Positions 1 through 10,192 of a stretch of DNA of 64,000 nucleotides are shown in pieces (the first letter of the stretch is position 1; the number at the start of each line of letters is the position of its first letter). Below the pieces are notes generated by a model. The model did not search any database, was not told the DNA's origin, and saw nothing but the letters and a program-made list of their open reading frames with translations. This stretch comes from Fermentimonas sp. (GTDB lineage Bacteria; Bacteroidota; Bacteroidia; Bacteroidales; Dysgonomonadaceae). Where the stretch lies: assembly GCA_028709385.1 (NCBI GenBank), contig JAQVXD010000006.1, positions 30,083 to 94,082 on the forward strand, written 5' to 3'. The translations under genes were made by a program, and so were the position numbers.

Positions 1-7
1 GTCGAAT

Positions 8-451
8 ATGCTAAAGGAATTAGCTGCTGACGAGTCTTCTTACCGTTCACTTACGAGGTCATGGTTTCTGCATTCTCCACTCGTTACGCTGCTTAAGAAA
101 GTAGCTGCAGCAGGTTTTAAAGCTGTAATTACAACAGATCATGGCTCAATACGGGTTAAAAATGGTTTGAAAGTAATAGGAGACAGGGAGACAAACACCA
201 ATTTAAGATATAAACTTGGCAAAAATCTGGCGTATGACCCAAAGAGAGTATTTGATATAATTCATCCGGGTAATTATGGCTTACCAGAACCAAATATCAG
301 TACGAGATATATCTTTGCACTCAACCGCGACTTTTTTGTCTATCCGAATAATTATAATCAAATAGAGACCCATTTTGAGAATACTTTTCAACATGGTGGT
401 ATTTCAATGGAAGAGATGATGATACCAGTAATTTTATTAAAACCAAAATAG
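8..451 (+). CDS. porX: PorX-like response regulator with PglZ/alkaline-phosphatase-like domain, C-terminal portion (gene begins upstream of window)
   Basis: ORF translation AVITTDHGSIRV...STRYIFALNRDFFVYPNNYNQIETHFENTFQHGGISMEEMMIPV resembles the C-terminus of Bacteroidetes PglZ-domain PorX proteins; lies directly upstream of tsaE; 5' end truncated by window edge. Confidence 0.7.
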   Translation: MLKELAADESSYRSLTRSWFLHSPLVTLLKKVAAAGFKAVITTDHGSIRVKNGLKVIGDRETNTNLRYKLGKNLAYDPKRVFDIIHPGNYGLPEPNISTRYIFALNRDFFVYPNNYNQIETHFENTFQHGGISMEEMMIPVILLKPK

Positions 452-457
452 ACTATT

Positions 458-871
458 GTGGAAATTATAATAGAAAATATAAATGAAATAAGATCTGCAG
501 CCCGTGAGTTTCTGAAAATTATGGGTGATAGCAAAGTCTTTGCCTTTCATGGGAGTATGGGAGCAGGCAAAACGACATTCATCAAAGCATTATGTGAAGA
601 ACTCGGAGTGACAGAAACTGTCGGAAGTCCCACTTTCGCAATAATCAATGAGTATAAGGACGGAAAAGGAAATTCAATATATCATTTTGATTTCTATCGC
701 ATAAACAAGCTTGAAGAAGTTTATGATTTTGGTTATGAAGATTACTTCTATAGTGGGAATTTATGTCTGATAGAATGGCCTGAACTTGTTGAGTCGCTTT
801 TACCCGAAAACACAGTCAGAATATCAATAGAGGAGCTGGAGGACGGCAGCAGAATGATTAAAAGCATGTAG
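458..871 (+). CDS. tsaE: tRNA threonylcarbamoyladenosine biosynthesis ATPase TsaE (GTG start)
   Basis: Walker A GSMGAGKTTFIKAL, GSPTFAIINEY, LIEWPE motifs. Confidence 0.93.
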   Translation: MEIIIENINEIRSAAREFLKIMGDSKVFAFHGSMGAGKTTFIKALCEELGVTETVGSPTFAIINEYKDGKGNSIYHFDFYRINKLEEVYDFGYEDYFYSGNLCLIEWPELVESLLPENTVRISIEELEDGSRMIKSM

Positions 872-979
872 TCAATCTCATGTCTTGTTTAAACGAAAAA
901 GAGAAAAATCACTCTTATTGTTCAAAACTACAATCTAAACAGATAATATATTGTATATTAGTATTACAAAAAATTAAGA

Positions 980-3049
980 ATGAAAAAACATCTTATAGCT
1001 TTCATAATAATATTTTCCTCATTTTCTACTATTGCGCAGGTAGATACTGATCGTGTCATGATTATTGGTAAGAATGCGCTTTACTTTGAAGATTATGTTT
1101 TGGCAATTCAATATTTTAATCAGGTGATTACTGCAAAACCATATCTGGCAGAACCCTATTATTTCAGAGCAGTCTCAAAGTTTATGCTTGACGACTTCAA
1201 AGGTGCAGAACTCGATGCAACTGCCTGCTTGCAGCGCAATCCGTATTATACAGCAGCGTATCAGCTTAGGGGTGCAGCAAGGCAGAATCAGGAAAACTAT
1301 GAAGAGGCGGCAGCTGATTATCAGCGAAGTCTGGAGTTTTTTCCGGAAGACAGGATAACACTTGTCAATATGGGTATTGTAAATATTGAGATGGAGCAGT
1401 ATGATATCGCTGAAAAGTTTTTTGATGTTCTGTTGCGCCGTTTCCCCGATTATACCCCTGGATATCTTGCTCGCTCACAAATGTATCTAGAGATGAATGA
1501 TACGACAGGTGCATTGACTGATCTTAATAAAGCGATTGAAATTGATCCTTATACATCTCAATCATTCTCTTCACGGGGTCTGCTGTATTTCCACAAAGAA
1601 GAGTATAATATGGCACTTGCGGATTTAGATGAGGCGATCAGACTAGATCCCTACTTTGAAGGGAATTATATCAACAGAGGTTTGGTGAAATACTATCTGA
1701 ACGATCTGAGAGGTGCAATGGCTGATTACGACAGAGTTATTGAGCTGGACGAAAATAATCTTATTGCCCGATTCAACCGTGGCTTACTGAGAGCACAGGT
1801 AGCTGATAATAACAGGGCTATCAGAGACTTCGACAAGGTGATTGAGTTGCAGCCTGATAATACTATTGCATATCTTAACAGAGCTATTCTTAATAATGAG
1901 ATAGGTAATCTGGAAGGTTCACTAAATGATATTGATGTAGTGCTGGAAACTCACCCGGAGTTTTTCACCGGTTATTATATGCGTTCTCAGATAAAACGTG
2001 AGCTAAATGATCTTAGAGGCGCAGAGAGAGATTTCAACTTTGCGAGAAATCTGGAGGCTAATGCACATAGGGCTTCATTAAGCAAACCCGATTTGGCTGT
2101 TGCTTCAGATGCAAAAGATACTTCAGAAAAGAAAGAGACACGTGAACAAACAGATCTGGATATAGAGAAATTTAATTTACTGGTAACCTCAGGTGAGGAG
2201 AAGTCGCAGTCAACACAATATCAGCGACAAAGCAGAGGGAGGGTTCAAAACCTGAATGTGCCAGTTGAGCTGGAGCCTAAATTCGTGATTACTTACTATG
2301 AGAGAGGTTATGATGTTCGCCGACCTGTTTATTACTCCGAAACTATTGAAAGATCAAACAACAGGCTCAATCTTGACTGGATTCTTAAGGTTACTAATAA
2401 TGAAGCTCCTTTAAATGAGATGCAGATCCAGACTCATTTTCGATCTATACAGGATTATTCGGTAAAAATTGAAAACGAACCTGAAAATTACGCTCATTAC
2501 TTTGGGAGAGGTATGGATTATGTCCAGATTCAGGATTATGAAAACGCAATTAAAGATATAAGTAAGGCGATTGAGTTGAATCCCGACTTGCTTGTAGGAT
2601 ATTTTGCACGTGCTATATTGCTAACTCAGCAGCTTGAGTATGATTATCAATTGTCAGATAAGTCTGCTTTTTCTGATATTGCAAGCAATAATCAGTTAAG
2701 GATTCTGAATGATGTTTCGGGAAAGCCAAGGCTGCCCGAAATCTCAGTAAAGTCGGTGAAATATGACGAAATCCTTAGGGAATATGAGGAGATTATCCGA
2801 ATAGATCCTAATTTTATTTATGCATATTATAATCGTGCAGAGATATTTACAATTGAAAAAGATTTTCGTGCAGCAATTGCAGATTATACTAAAGCAATTG
2901 AAATTGAGCCACAGTTCGCTGAAGCCTTTTTTAACCGGGGTATTTCAAGACTGGCAATCGGAGAAACAACTGAAGGACTTGATGATCTTCGAAAAGCCGG
3001 TGAATTAGGTATCGTGCAATCATATAGCATAATAAAGCGTATGCAATAG
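980..3049 (+). CDS. Tetratricopeptide repeat protein with signal peptide
   Basis: Signal-like N-terminus MKKHLIAFIIIFSSFSTIAQ; many TPR units (AIEIDPYTSQSFSSRGLLYF...). Confidence 0.85.
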   Translation: MKKHLIAFIIIFSSFSTIAQVDTDRVMIIGKNALYFEDYVLAIQYFNQVITAKPYLAEPYYFRAVSKFMLDDFKGAELDATACLQRNPYYTAAYQLRGAARQNQENYEEAAADYQRSLEFFPEDRITLVNMGIVNIEMEQYDIAEKFFDVLLRRFPDYTPGYLARSQMYLEMNDTTGALTDLNKAIEIDPYTSQSFSSRGLLYFHKEEYNMALADLDEAIRLDPYFEGNYINRGLVKYYLNDLRGAMADYDRVIELDENNLIARFNRGLLRAQVADNNRAIRDFDKVIELQPDNTIAYLNRAILNNEIGNLEGSLNDIDVVLETHPEFFTGYYMRSQIKRELNDLRGAERDFNFARNLEANAHRASLSKPDLAVASDAKDTSEKKETREQTDLDIEKFNLLVTSGEEKSQSTQYQRQSRGRVQNLNVPVELEPKFVITYYERGYDVRRPVYYSETIERSNNRLNLDWILKVTNNEAPLNEMQIQTHFRSIQDYSVKIENEPENYAHYFGRGMDYVQIQDYENAIKDISKAIELNPDLLVGYFARAILLTQQLEYDYQLSDKSAFSDIASNNQLRILNDVSGKPRLPEISVKSVKYDEILREYEEIIRIDPNFIYAYYNRAEIFTIEKDFRAAIADYTKAIEIEPQFAEAFFNRGISRLAIGETTEGLDDLRKAGELGIVQSYSIIKRMQ

Positions 3050-3070
3050 AATTATTTTCCACAAAATAAC

Positions 3071-3078
3071 TACATTTG
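3071..3078 (+). promoter_or_regulatory. Candidate Bacteroidetes -7 promoter element (TAnnTTTG) upstream of thrS
   Basis: TACATTTG 30 nt upstream of thrS ATG; matches TAnnTTTG consensus; no clear -33 element. Confidence 0.45.
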
Positions 3079-3107
3079 CATATTAAAAAGATTAAGAATT
3101 AAATAGA

Positions 3108-5063
3108 ATGATAAAAATTACATTTCCTGATGCTTCGGTAAGGGAATATGAAAAAGGTGTTACAGGATTAGAAATTGCTCAGGACATTAGTCGACGCCTG
3201 GCTCAGGATGCACTTGCAATAAGTGTTAACGGTGAAACATGGGATTTAACACGTCCTATTGAAAGCGACTCTGAAGTAAATATTCTCAAATGGGAAGACG
3301 AAGAGGGCAGGCATGCCTATTGGCACTCTTCGGCTCACCTTATGGCTGAAGCCTTGCAGGAGTTATACCCCGGAATAAAATTTGGTATAGGGCCTGCTAT
3401 TGAAAATGGTTTTTACTATGATGTGGATCCGGGTGAAGGTGTCTCAATTAAGGAATCCGATTTTCCTGTCATAGAAAAAAAGATGATGGAACTTATAGCT
3501 GCTAAAGAGGATATAATAAGAAAAAGTATTACAAAAACTGAAGCAGTTAAAATGTTCTCTGAACGTAATGAGAATTATAAAGTTGAGTTGATAAATGAGC
3601 TGGAAGACGGTACAATAACTACATACACACAGGGTGATTTTACCGACCTTTGCAGAGGGCCGCATCTTCCCAATACTTCATATATCAAGGCTGTAAAAGT
3701 TTTGTCTGCAGCAGGTGCATATTGGCGTGGTGATGAAAAACGTCCGCAATTAACACGACTTTATGGCATCACTTTCCCGAAAAAGAAGTTACTTGATGAA
3801 TATCTCGAACTGCTTGAAGAGGCAAAAAAGCGAGATCACAGGAAGATTGGAAAAGAACTTCAATTGTTCACATTCTCTCAGACAGTTGGGTCGGGACTTC
3901 CACTATGGCTCCCAAAAGGAACACAGCTTAGATTGCGCCTTGAAGATTTCCTGAAAAAGATTCAGCGAGAGTTTGATTATCAGCAGGTGATTACGCCGCA
4001 TATCGGTCATAAGCAGCTTTATGTAACTTCTGGTCACTATGCAAAATATGGAGAGGATTCTTTTAAACCGATTAAAACACCGGAAGAGGGTGAAGAATTT
4101 TTACTTAAGCCGATGAATTGTCCTCATCACTGCGAAATATACAAAGCCTTCCCTCATTCGTATAAGGATTTACCACTGCGACTTGCTGAATTCGGCACAG
4201 TTTACCGTTATGAGAAAAGCGGAGAGCTGCACGGACTCACACGTGTAAGGGGTTTTACACAGGATGATGCTCATATATTTTGTACACCCGATCAGGTAAA
4301 AGATGAGTTTCTTAAGGTAGTTGATATTATTTTTATTATCTTTAATGTACTAAACTTCAAAGATTTTGAAGCACAGATATCGCTTCGCGATCCTAATGAC
4401 AGGGACAAATATATAGGAACTGACGAGAATTGGGAAAAAGCTGAGCGTGCAATTGTTGAAGCATGTGAAGAAAAGGGACTGAAGACAAAGATTGAGCTTG
4501 GTGAAGCTGCTTTCTACGGACCGAAGCTGGATTTTATGGTAAAGGATGCCCTCGGAAGGCGCTGGCAATTAGGCACAATTCAGGTAGACTATAATCTTCC
4601 TGAACGTTTCGAACTTGAATATACAGGAGCCGACAATCAGAAGCACCGTCCTGTAATGATTCACAGAGCTCCGTTTGGATCTATGGAAAGGTTCGTAGCA
4701 CTGCTTATAGAGCATACTGCGGGTAGATTTCCTCTTTGGCTTGCACCTACTCAGGCAGTAGTATTGCCGGTGAGTGAAAAATTCAACGACTATGCCTATG
4801 ATATAGTCAAAAAGCTTAAGAAGTATGACATCCGCGCGGAAGTAGATGATCGTAATGAGAAAGTAGGACGTAAAATCCGTGATAATGAACTCAAAAGAAT
4901 CCCTTATCTACTTATAGTGGGTGAGAAAGAATCAGAAAATGAGGAAGTTTCAGTAAGAAAACAGGGCGGTGAAGTTAAAGGTACAGTAAAATTAAGTACA
5001 TTTGCAGAAGATATACAAGCAGAAGTAGAAGAGATGATGAATGCCGGCAGACCCGTCGAGTAA
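3108..5063 (+). CDS. thrS: Threonine--tRNA ligase
   Basis: TGS domain, [13 protein letters not shown]-like editing domain motif, class II aaRS core ([39 protein letters not shown]). Confidence 0.97.
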   Translation: MIKITFPDASVREYEKGVTGLEIAQDISRRLAQDALAISVNGETWDLTRPIESDSEVNILKWEDEEGRHAYWHSSAHLMAEALQELYPGIKFGIGPAIENGFYYDVDPGEGVSIKESDFPVIEKKMMELIAAKEDIIRKSITKTEAVKMFSERNENYKVELINELEDGTITTYTQGDFTDLCRGPHLPNTSYIKAVKVLSAAGAYWRGDEKRPQLTRLYGITFPKKKLLDEYLELLEEAKKRDHRKIGKELQLFTFSQTVGSGLPLWLPKGTQLRLRLEDFLKKIQREFDYQQVITPHIGHKQLYVTSGHYAKYGEDSFKPIKTPEEGEEFLLKPMNCPHHCEIYKAFPHSYKDLPLRLAEFGTVYRYEKSGELHGLTRVRGFTQDDAHIFCTPDQVKDEFLKVVDIIFIIFNVLNFKDFEAQISLRDPNDRDKYIGTDENWEKAERAIVEACEEKGLKTKIELGEAAFYGPKLDFMVKDALGRRWQLGTIQVDYNLPERFELEYTGADNQKHRPVMIHRAPFGSMERFVALLIEHTAGRFPLWLAPTQAVVLPVSEKFNDYAYDIVKKLKKYDIRAEVDDRNEKVGRKIRDNELKRIPYLLIVGEKESENEEVSVRKQGGEVKGTVKLSTFAEDIQAEVEEMMNAGRPVE

Positions 5064-5134
5064 AGTTTTATTTTACAACAGATTAATAAATTAATTAAAG
5101 AAAATTTTAGTAACAGAAAAATTAAAAGTACTGA

Positions 5135-5692
5135 ATGAGAAATAACTCAAAAGACCAACATCGTATTAATGAACGAATAAGAGTACCTGAAGTCAGGTTA
5201 GTAGGAGAAAATGTAACTGAAGGCGTTTATCCTACAAGAGAAGCAATGAATATAGCAGATGATCTGGGATTAGATCTGGTTGAAATTGCTCCAATGGCCA
5301 AACCTCCGGTATGCAGGATTACCGATTATCAGAAGTTTGTATATCAGCAAAAGAAGAAACTGAAAGAACAGAAAGCAAAAGCTGTTAAGGTAACAGTAAA
5401 AGAGATAAGATTTGGACCACAAACAGATGATCACGACTTTAACTTTAAATTAAAACATGCAAAAAACTTCCTGAGTGAAGGGTCAAAAGTAAAGGCTTTT
5501 GTGTTTTTCAGGGGACGTTCAATCCTTTTCAAAGAGCAGGGTGAAGTATTACTTCTTCGATTCGCCAATGAACTTGAAGATTATGCAAAAGTAGAGCATA
5601 TGCCAATTATGGAAGGTAAAAGAATGTCTATAATGTTAACTCCAAAAAAGGGAGCTTCAGGCGCTAAAAAAGAAAATACCGGGAAGGAGTAA
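5135..5692 (+). CDS. infC: Translation initiation factor IF-3
   Basis: [17 protein letters not shown]...[30 protein letters not shown]-3 C-domain. Confidence 0.96.
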   Translation: MRNNSKDQHRINERIRVPEVRLVGENVTEGVYPTREAMNIADDLGLDLVEIAPMAKPPVCRITDYQKFVYQQKKKLKEQKAKAVKVTVKEIRFGPQTDDHDFNFKLKHAKNFLSEGSKVKAFVFFRGRSILFKEQGEVLLLRFANELEDYAKVEHMPIMEGKRMSIMLTPKKGASGAKKENTGKE

Positions 5693-5709
5693 CCTCCCCG
5701 GTTTTTTTT
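5679..5709 (+). terminator. Rho-independent terminator after infC
   Basis: CCGGGAAGG-agtaa-CCTCCCCGG (one mismatch) followed by eight T. Confidence 0.85.
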
Positions 5710-6982
5710 ATTTTGAGGTAAATTGTTTTAAATTCAAACCATGATCTATCTCCTGTGCTGAATACATCAGCTCATCCCATGTTATTTTTTCCTGTCTTGA
5801 TGCAGCTTCTCTTCCGAGTATGGCTGTTAATGTAGAATTACTGCCTGATTCAAGCTGATTAATATATTTACCGCTCACAATGCTGTCAATAAAGGCCTTG
5901 CCTTTGTTAGGGTCTGCAGTGTCCAGTGATGATGAGCTTGCACCTCTGGCGATTGATTCAGGTGTCAGATCACCTGCTGATCTTGCAATACCTGAGTCCC
6001 AGCTGTTTTTACCGTTAATGAAAACTCCACCGCTGTAATGTGCTTCTGCGTATCCTTCTGTTCCAATAAATTTGGCACATACATCACCAAAATAATCTCC
6101 GAATTTAGATGACTGCACATTTACATTTATATCGTCAGGATATTTATATATTACCTGGTAGTTAGTCCATGCATTCCCAAAGTCCGGTCCACCTTTTCTT
6201 CCACCTAAACCTATTGCATATAAAGGATTTGTACCCAGAACCCAATTACATACATCTATCATATGTATAGCCTGATCCAGGTAACATCCTCCCGATATTT
6301 CATGAAAATGGTAGTGGTTCCGAATACGCATTTCGTCGTATGACATACCATCATGAGGTATTATTCTGGCGCCGGATGAGAAATAGTATAATTGAACAGA
6401 AACAATATCTCCAATGTCTCCTCTCTTAATTCTATTTGCCATTTCAACATAAGGGGTGGCATATCGTATTTGAAATCCATCAAAAGCAGAAATTCTGCCA
6501 TTTACATTTTTACCTGCGCGTATGGCTAGTTTACATCCTCCTGCGTCTATAGCAGTTGGCTTTTCACAATAAACATGTTTGCCTGCAGATACAGTAGCCT
6601 CAAGTATTCCTGGATGTGTATATGCAGGGGAAGCGATAATCACTGCGTCAATATTTTGATTGTCAAGAAGACGAAGGTATGAGTCATAACCAGTGTAGCA
6701 ATTTCTTCTGTCAACTGCTGTGTGTCCATTTTTACCGTTCAACTCATTTGCATATTTCAGCCACTCAGATAGTTTGTCTTCAAATATATCAGCCAAAGCA
6801 GTTATCTGAATGTTTGAATTAGCTGCCATACTTCCAAGAATTCCTCGAGCTCGCGATCCACAGCCCACAAGCCCTATTCTGACTGCAGTATTGTTGTTGG
6901 AGGCAAAAACGACGTTTGGTTTAAGAATGGTTAGTGTTGAAAGTGCAGATGCATTTCTGATAAAATTTCTTCTGTTCATCAT
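5708..6982 (-). CDS. Gfo/Idh/MocA family oxidoreductase with Tat-like signal
   Basis: MMNRRNFIRNASALSTLTIL signal; Rossmann IGLVGCGSRARGILG; EKPTAIDAGG motif. Confidence 0.9.
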   Translation of the reverse strand: MMNRRNFIRNASALSTLTILKPNVVFASNNNTAVRIGLVGCGSRARGILGSMAANSNIQITALADIFEDKLSEWLKYANELNGKNGHTAVDRRNCYTGYDSYLRLLDNQNIDAVIIASPAYTHPGILEATVSAGKHVYCEKPTAIDAGGCKLAIRAGKNVNGRISAFDGFQIRYATPYVEMANRIKRGDIGDIVSVQLYYFSSGARIIPHDGMSYDEMRIRNHYHFHEISGGCYLDQAIHMIDVCNWVLGTNPLYAIGLGGRKGGPDFGNAWTNYQVIYKYPDDINVNVQSSKFGDYFGDVCAKFIGTEGYAEAHYSGGVFINGKNSWDSGIARSAGDLTPESIARGASSSSLDTADPNKGKAFIDSIVSGKYINQLESGSNSTLTAILGREAASRQEKITWDELMYSAQEIDHGLNLKQFTSK

Positions 6983-7140
6983 AAGTATTCTTTAAAGAAT
7001 TAGATAATTAATTATGAAGTATTAATCTATTATGAAGCAAATGTAACTGATTTTCATTGATTTCCCGTAGCTGATTATGTTTATTTTCTTGTTAGAATTT
7101 AAAGATGAATTGACTGTTAGGATAAAAAAGTTGCTTTTAC

Positions 7141-7171
7141 TTGTGTAGCGTAAATAAAATCATTACTTTTG
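7141..7171 (+). promoter_or_regulatory. Candidate Bacteroidetes promoter for rpmI-rplT
   Basis: TTG at 7141-7143 and TACTTTTG at 7164-7171, 20-nt spacing, fits TTG-N19-21-TAnnTTTG. Confidence 0.65.
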
Positions 7172-7232
7172 CAAACTTTTTCGTACACAAAAAATCGAAA
7201 ATTAGTTATAAATTCAAATTCAAAACAGCAAA

Positions 7233-7430
7233 ATGCCAAAAATGAAGACTAACTCCGGTGCCAAAAAGAGGTTCGCCCTTACCGGAACAGGAAAAATCAA
7301 AAGGAAGCATGCTTATAAAAGTCATATTCTGACTAAAAAGAGCAAGAAGCGTAAGAGAAATCTTACTAAAACAGGCCTTGTTCACAAAGCTGACGTAAAT
7401 AGTATTAAAACACTGTTAGCTTTGAAATAA
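7233..7430 (+). CDS. rpmI: 50S ribosomal protein L35
   Basis: [44 protein letters not shown]. Confidence 0.97.
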   Translation: MPKMKTNSGAKKRFALTGTGKIKRKHAYKSHILTKKSKKRKRNLTKTGLVHKADVNSIKTLLALK

Positions 7431-7533
7431 ACGTCGTTTCCGACGCTTCCCAAAAAGAGATTTATTAACAGGATGTATATGCTCAAAGAGTCCCGGTAAT
7501 TAGGGAACGCTATCATTCAAAACAAGTAACATT

Positions 7534-7878
7534 ATGCCAAGATCAGTAAATCATGTTGCTTCGCGCAACAGAAGGAAAAAAATCCTAAAATTAACAAGAG
7601 GCTATATAGGTGCCCGCAAGAATGTGTGGACAGTAGCCAAAAACACGTGGGAAAAAGGTCTTACTTACGCCTACCGTGACCGCAAAAACAAAAAACGCAG
7701 CTTCAGAGCACTATGGATACAGCGTATTAACGCTGCAGCCCGTGAAAACGGTATGTCTTATTCACGCCTGATGGGTGCGCTGCATAAAAATGAAATCGAT
7801 ATCAACCGTAAAGTTCTTGCTGATTTAGCAATGAACCACCCCGAAGCTTTTAAAGCAATCGTTGATAAGGTAAAATAA
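7534..7878 (+). CDS. rplT: 50S ribosomal protein L20
   Basis: [43 protein letters not shown]. Confidence 0.98.
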   Translation: MPRSVNHVASRNRRKKILKLTRGYIGARKNVWTVAKNTWEKGLTYAYRDRKNKKRSFRALWIQRINAAARENGMSYSRLMGALHKNEIDINRKVLADLAMNHPEAFKAIVDKVK

Positions 7879-7972
7879 AATCAACTTATTGTTGATCAAG
7901 AATAGAAAGGAGGAATCATCAAATGGTTTTTCCTTTTTTGTTTTTATATGCAAAAATTGTAAATATCAATAT

Positions 7973-7980
7973 TATCTTTG
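7973..7980 (+). promoter_or_regulatory. Candidate -7 promoter element (TATCTTTG) upstream of GH43-like gene
   Basis: TATCTTTG 28 nt upstream of ATG 8008; matches TAnnTTTG. Confidence 0.45.
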
Positions 7981-8007
7981 TACAAACATTGATAATACTA
8001 ACTCGCT

Positions 8008-9132
8008 ATGTTAACAATAAATTTATTCAGCAGATTAAGTAGTGCTCTTGTTTTTTCCTTTTTATTTATCGGATGTAATTCCTCTTCAGAAAAGAAATCA
8101 TCGGAAGCAGTTGTTTATAAGAACCCGTTACCGGTAGAGTTTGGGGATCCATTTATTTTATCAGCATCTGATGGTAAGTATTATATGTATGGTACAGGTG
8201 GAACTGAAAGTGGTTTTGTAGCATATAGTTCGGACAATTTGGCCGACTGGTCTCCGGAAGGTGAGGTATATAATGGGAATCAAGCTGACTCCTGGACTCT
8301 GAAAAACTATTGGGCGCCTGAAGTTTATGAGATAGATAATAAGTATTACATGTTTTTCAGTGCAGACTGGAAAGTTAATCCTACTAACGAGCTTGAGAAC
8401 TTTCGTATAGGGGTTGCCGTGTCAGAAAGTCCAACCGGTCCTTTCATGGAGGTATCAGACAAACCTTTATTAGATCCCGGCTATCCAATTATTGATGCAA
8501 ATATTCTTCAGCATGGGGGTAAAACATATCTCTATTATTCACGATGCTGCTATAAACATCCTGTGGAAAGTGAAGTGGCAGACTGGGCACGCACAGTTGG
8601 GCTATTCAATGAAATAGAAGAGAGTTGGGTTTATGGAGTTGAGATTTCTAATGATTTCACTACCGTTATCGGAGAGCCGGTCTTGCTGTTACAGCCTCCA
8701 TTCGAAATGAGCAATCCTCAAACAGAGTGGGAGAGCCGATCCGTAACCAATGGAGAGGTAAACCGAAGATGGACTGAAGGTTCTTTTGCTTTTGAACATG
8801 GCGGAAAAATTTATATGATGTACTCAGCCAATTACTTTGGAGGAGAGTACTATGCTGTTGGTTATGCAGTATCTGACAATCCTTTAGGTCCCTTTGTTAA
8901 AGCTGCAGAAAATCCTGTTCTTGAGAAAAACACTGCAACAGGCGGCGAGGTTACAGGCACAGGTCATAATATGGTCTTCTGGTCAAAAGACAATAATAAA
9001 ATGTATTGCGTGTATCATGGACGTACCGAAAAAACAGGTGGCGAAAGGGTAGTATTTATAGATGAAATGAGGATAGATGACCAGGGGCGCTTAATTGTTG
9101 ACGGACCCTCAACTCACGAAAAAGAATTTTAA
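8008..9132 (+). CDS. Glycoside hydrolase family 43-like lipoprotein
   Basis: Lipobox-like LFIGCNS; FGDPFILSASDGKYYMYGTG and YWAPEVYEIDNKYYMFFSA five-bladed propeller motifs. Confidence 0.88.
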   Translation: MLTINLFSRLSSALVFSFLFIGCNSSSEKKSSEAVVYKNPLPVEFGDPFILSASDGKYYMYGTGGTESGFVAYSSDNLADWSPEGEVYNGNQADSWTLKNYWAPEVYEIDNKYYMFFSADWKVNPTNELENFRIGVAVSESPTGPFMEVSDKPLLDPGYPIIDANILQHGGKTYLYYSRCCYKHPVESEVADWARTVGLFNEIEESWVYGVEISNDFTTVIGEPVLLLQPPFEMSNPQTEWESRSVTNGEVNRRWTEGSFAFEHGGKIYMMYSANYFGGEYYAVGYAVSDNPLGPFVKAAENPVLEKNTATGGEVTGTGHNMVFWSKDNNKMYCVYHGRTEKTGGERVVFIDEMRIDDQGRLIVDGPSTHEKEF

Positions 9133-9141
9133 TTTAACGAA

Positions 9142-9642
9142 ATGAGAACTATTACACTTGAAGAACAAGAGCAGATTAAAAGTATAATACAAAAATGCAA
9201 AGTGTGTTACGTTGGCATGTCTGATGAAAAAGGAGTGCCATACGTGCTGCCGATGAATTTCGGTTTTCTAGGCAATATTATATATCTCCATTCAGCACAA
9301 GAAGGAAAATCAATCAGTATTCTCGATAAAAACCCTAAAGTATGTATTACTTTCTGTACCGAGCCGGAACTAGTGTGGCAAAACGAAGAGGTTGCCTGCA
9401 GTTACCGCGTACGCTCTGAGAGTATAATATGTAATGGTGAGGTTGTTTTTGAAGAAGATTATGACGAGAAGGTAAAAGCCCTTGACATCATTATGCGTCA
9501 ATATTCCGACAGGGATTTTAATTATTCTGAACCATCGGTTAAGAATGTAAAGATATGGAAAGTCGATATACAGGAGATTTCAGCAAGAGAGTATGGAGTC
9601 CCCGGGGTAAAAGCGATAAAGTACAAGGATAGGTTTATTTAA
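9142..9642 (+). CDS. Pyridoxamine 5'-phosphate oxidase family protein (NimA-like)
   Basis: CKVCYVGMSDEKGVPYVLPMNFGFLGNIIYLHSAQEGKSI typical PNPOx-like fold. Confidence 0.85.
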   Translation: MRTITLEEQEQIKSIIQKCKVCYVGMSDEKGVPYVLPMNFGFLGNIIYLHSAQEGKSISILDKNPKVCITFCTEPELVWQNEEVACSYRVRSESIICNGEVVFEEDYDEKVKALDIIMRQYSDRDFNYSEPSVKNVKIWKVDIQEISAREYGVPGVKAIKYKDRFI

Positions 9643-9699
9643 ACATTTATTCTACTCTGACTGTTTATCAAAAACATCTGTTATCAAAAACTTAAAATA

Positions 9700-10140
9700 A
9701 TGAATAGAATTACTACCGTACTTATATCACTTATTATAATGGTGTCTGCTTTTGCGGCAGAGCCAGTAAGTAAAGAAACCGCAAAGCCGATTGAACTTAC
9801 TAAAGCGACTTTCCTTGAGAAGGTTTTTAATTATGAAAACAACCCTGAGGAGTGGAAATACAACGGGGATAAACCTGCCATAGTAGATTTTTATGCTACA
9901 TGGTGCGGTCCATGTCGCGTTACATCACCAATACTTAAAGATCTGGCCGCAGAGTATGGCGGAGAAATATATATATACAAGGTTGATGTTGATAAAGAGC
10001 CGGAACTGGCGCGTATGTTTGGCGTTCAAAGTATACCCACGTTTCTCTTTATACCTATGGACGAACAGCCACAGATGGGAATGGGTGCCCTGCCCAAAAA
10101 GTCTTTCAAGGAGGTAATTGATACATTCCTGCTTAAATAG
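9700..10140 (+). CDS. Secreted thioredoxin-fold protein
   Basis: Signal peptide; WCGPCR active site; VQSIPTFLFIP. Confidence 0.93.
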   Translation: MNRITTVLISLIIMVSAFAAEPVSKETAKPIELTKATFLEKVFNYENNPEEWKYNGDKPAIVDFYATWCGPCRVTSPILKDLAAEYGGEIYIYKVDVDKEPELARMFGVQSIPTFLFIPMDEQPQMGMGALPKKSFKEVIDTFLLK

Positions 10141-10192
10141 AGCCTAAGCACTGATCAGTGATGCAAAACCTTTTATTGATGCTTTTAGAACA

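Noticed and set aside
2820-3008. 62-aa plus-strand ORF inside TPR gene
   Set aside because: Out-of-frame overlap within a continuous TPR coding sequence.
980-3049. Internal TPR-coding periodicity considered as a DNA tandem repeat
   Set aside because: Repeats are diverged at DNA level and fully explained by TPR protein motifs.
5708-9132. Gfo/Idh/MocA gene and GH43-like gene considered as a polysaccharide utilisation locus
   Set aside because: No SusC/SusD pair or regulator nearby; separated by rpmI-rplT.
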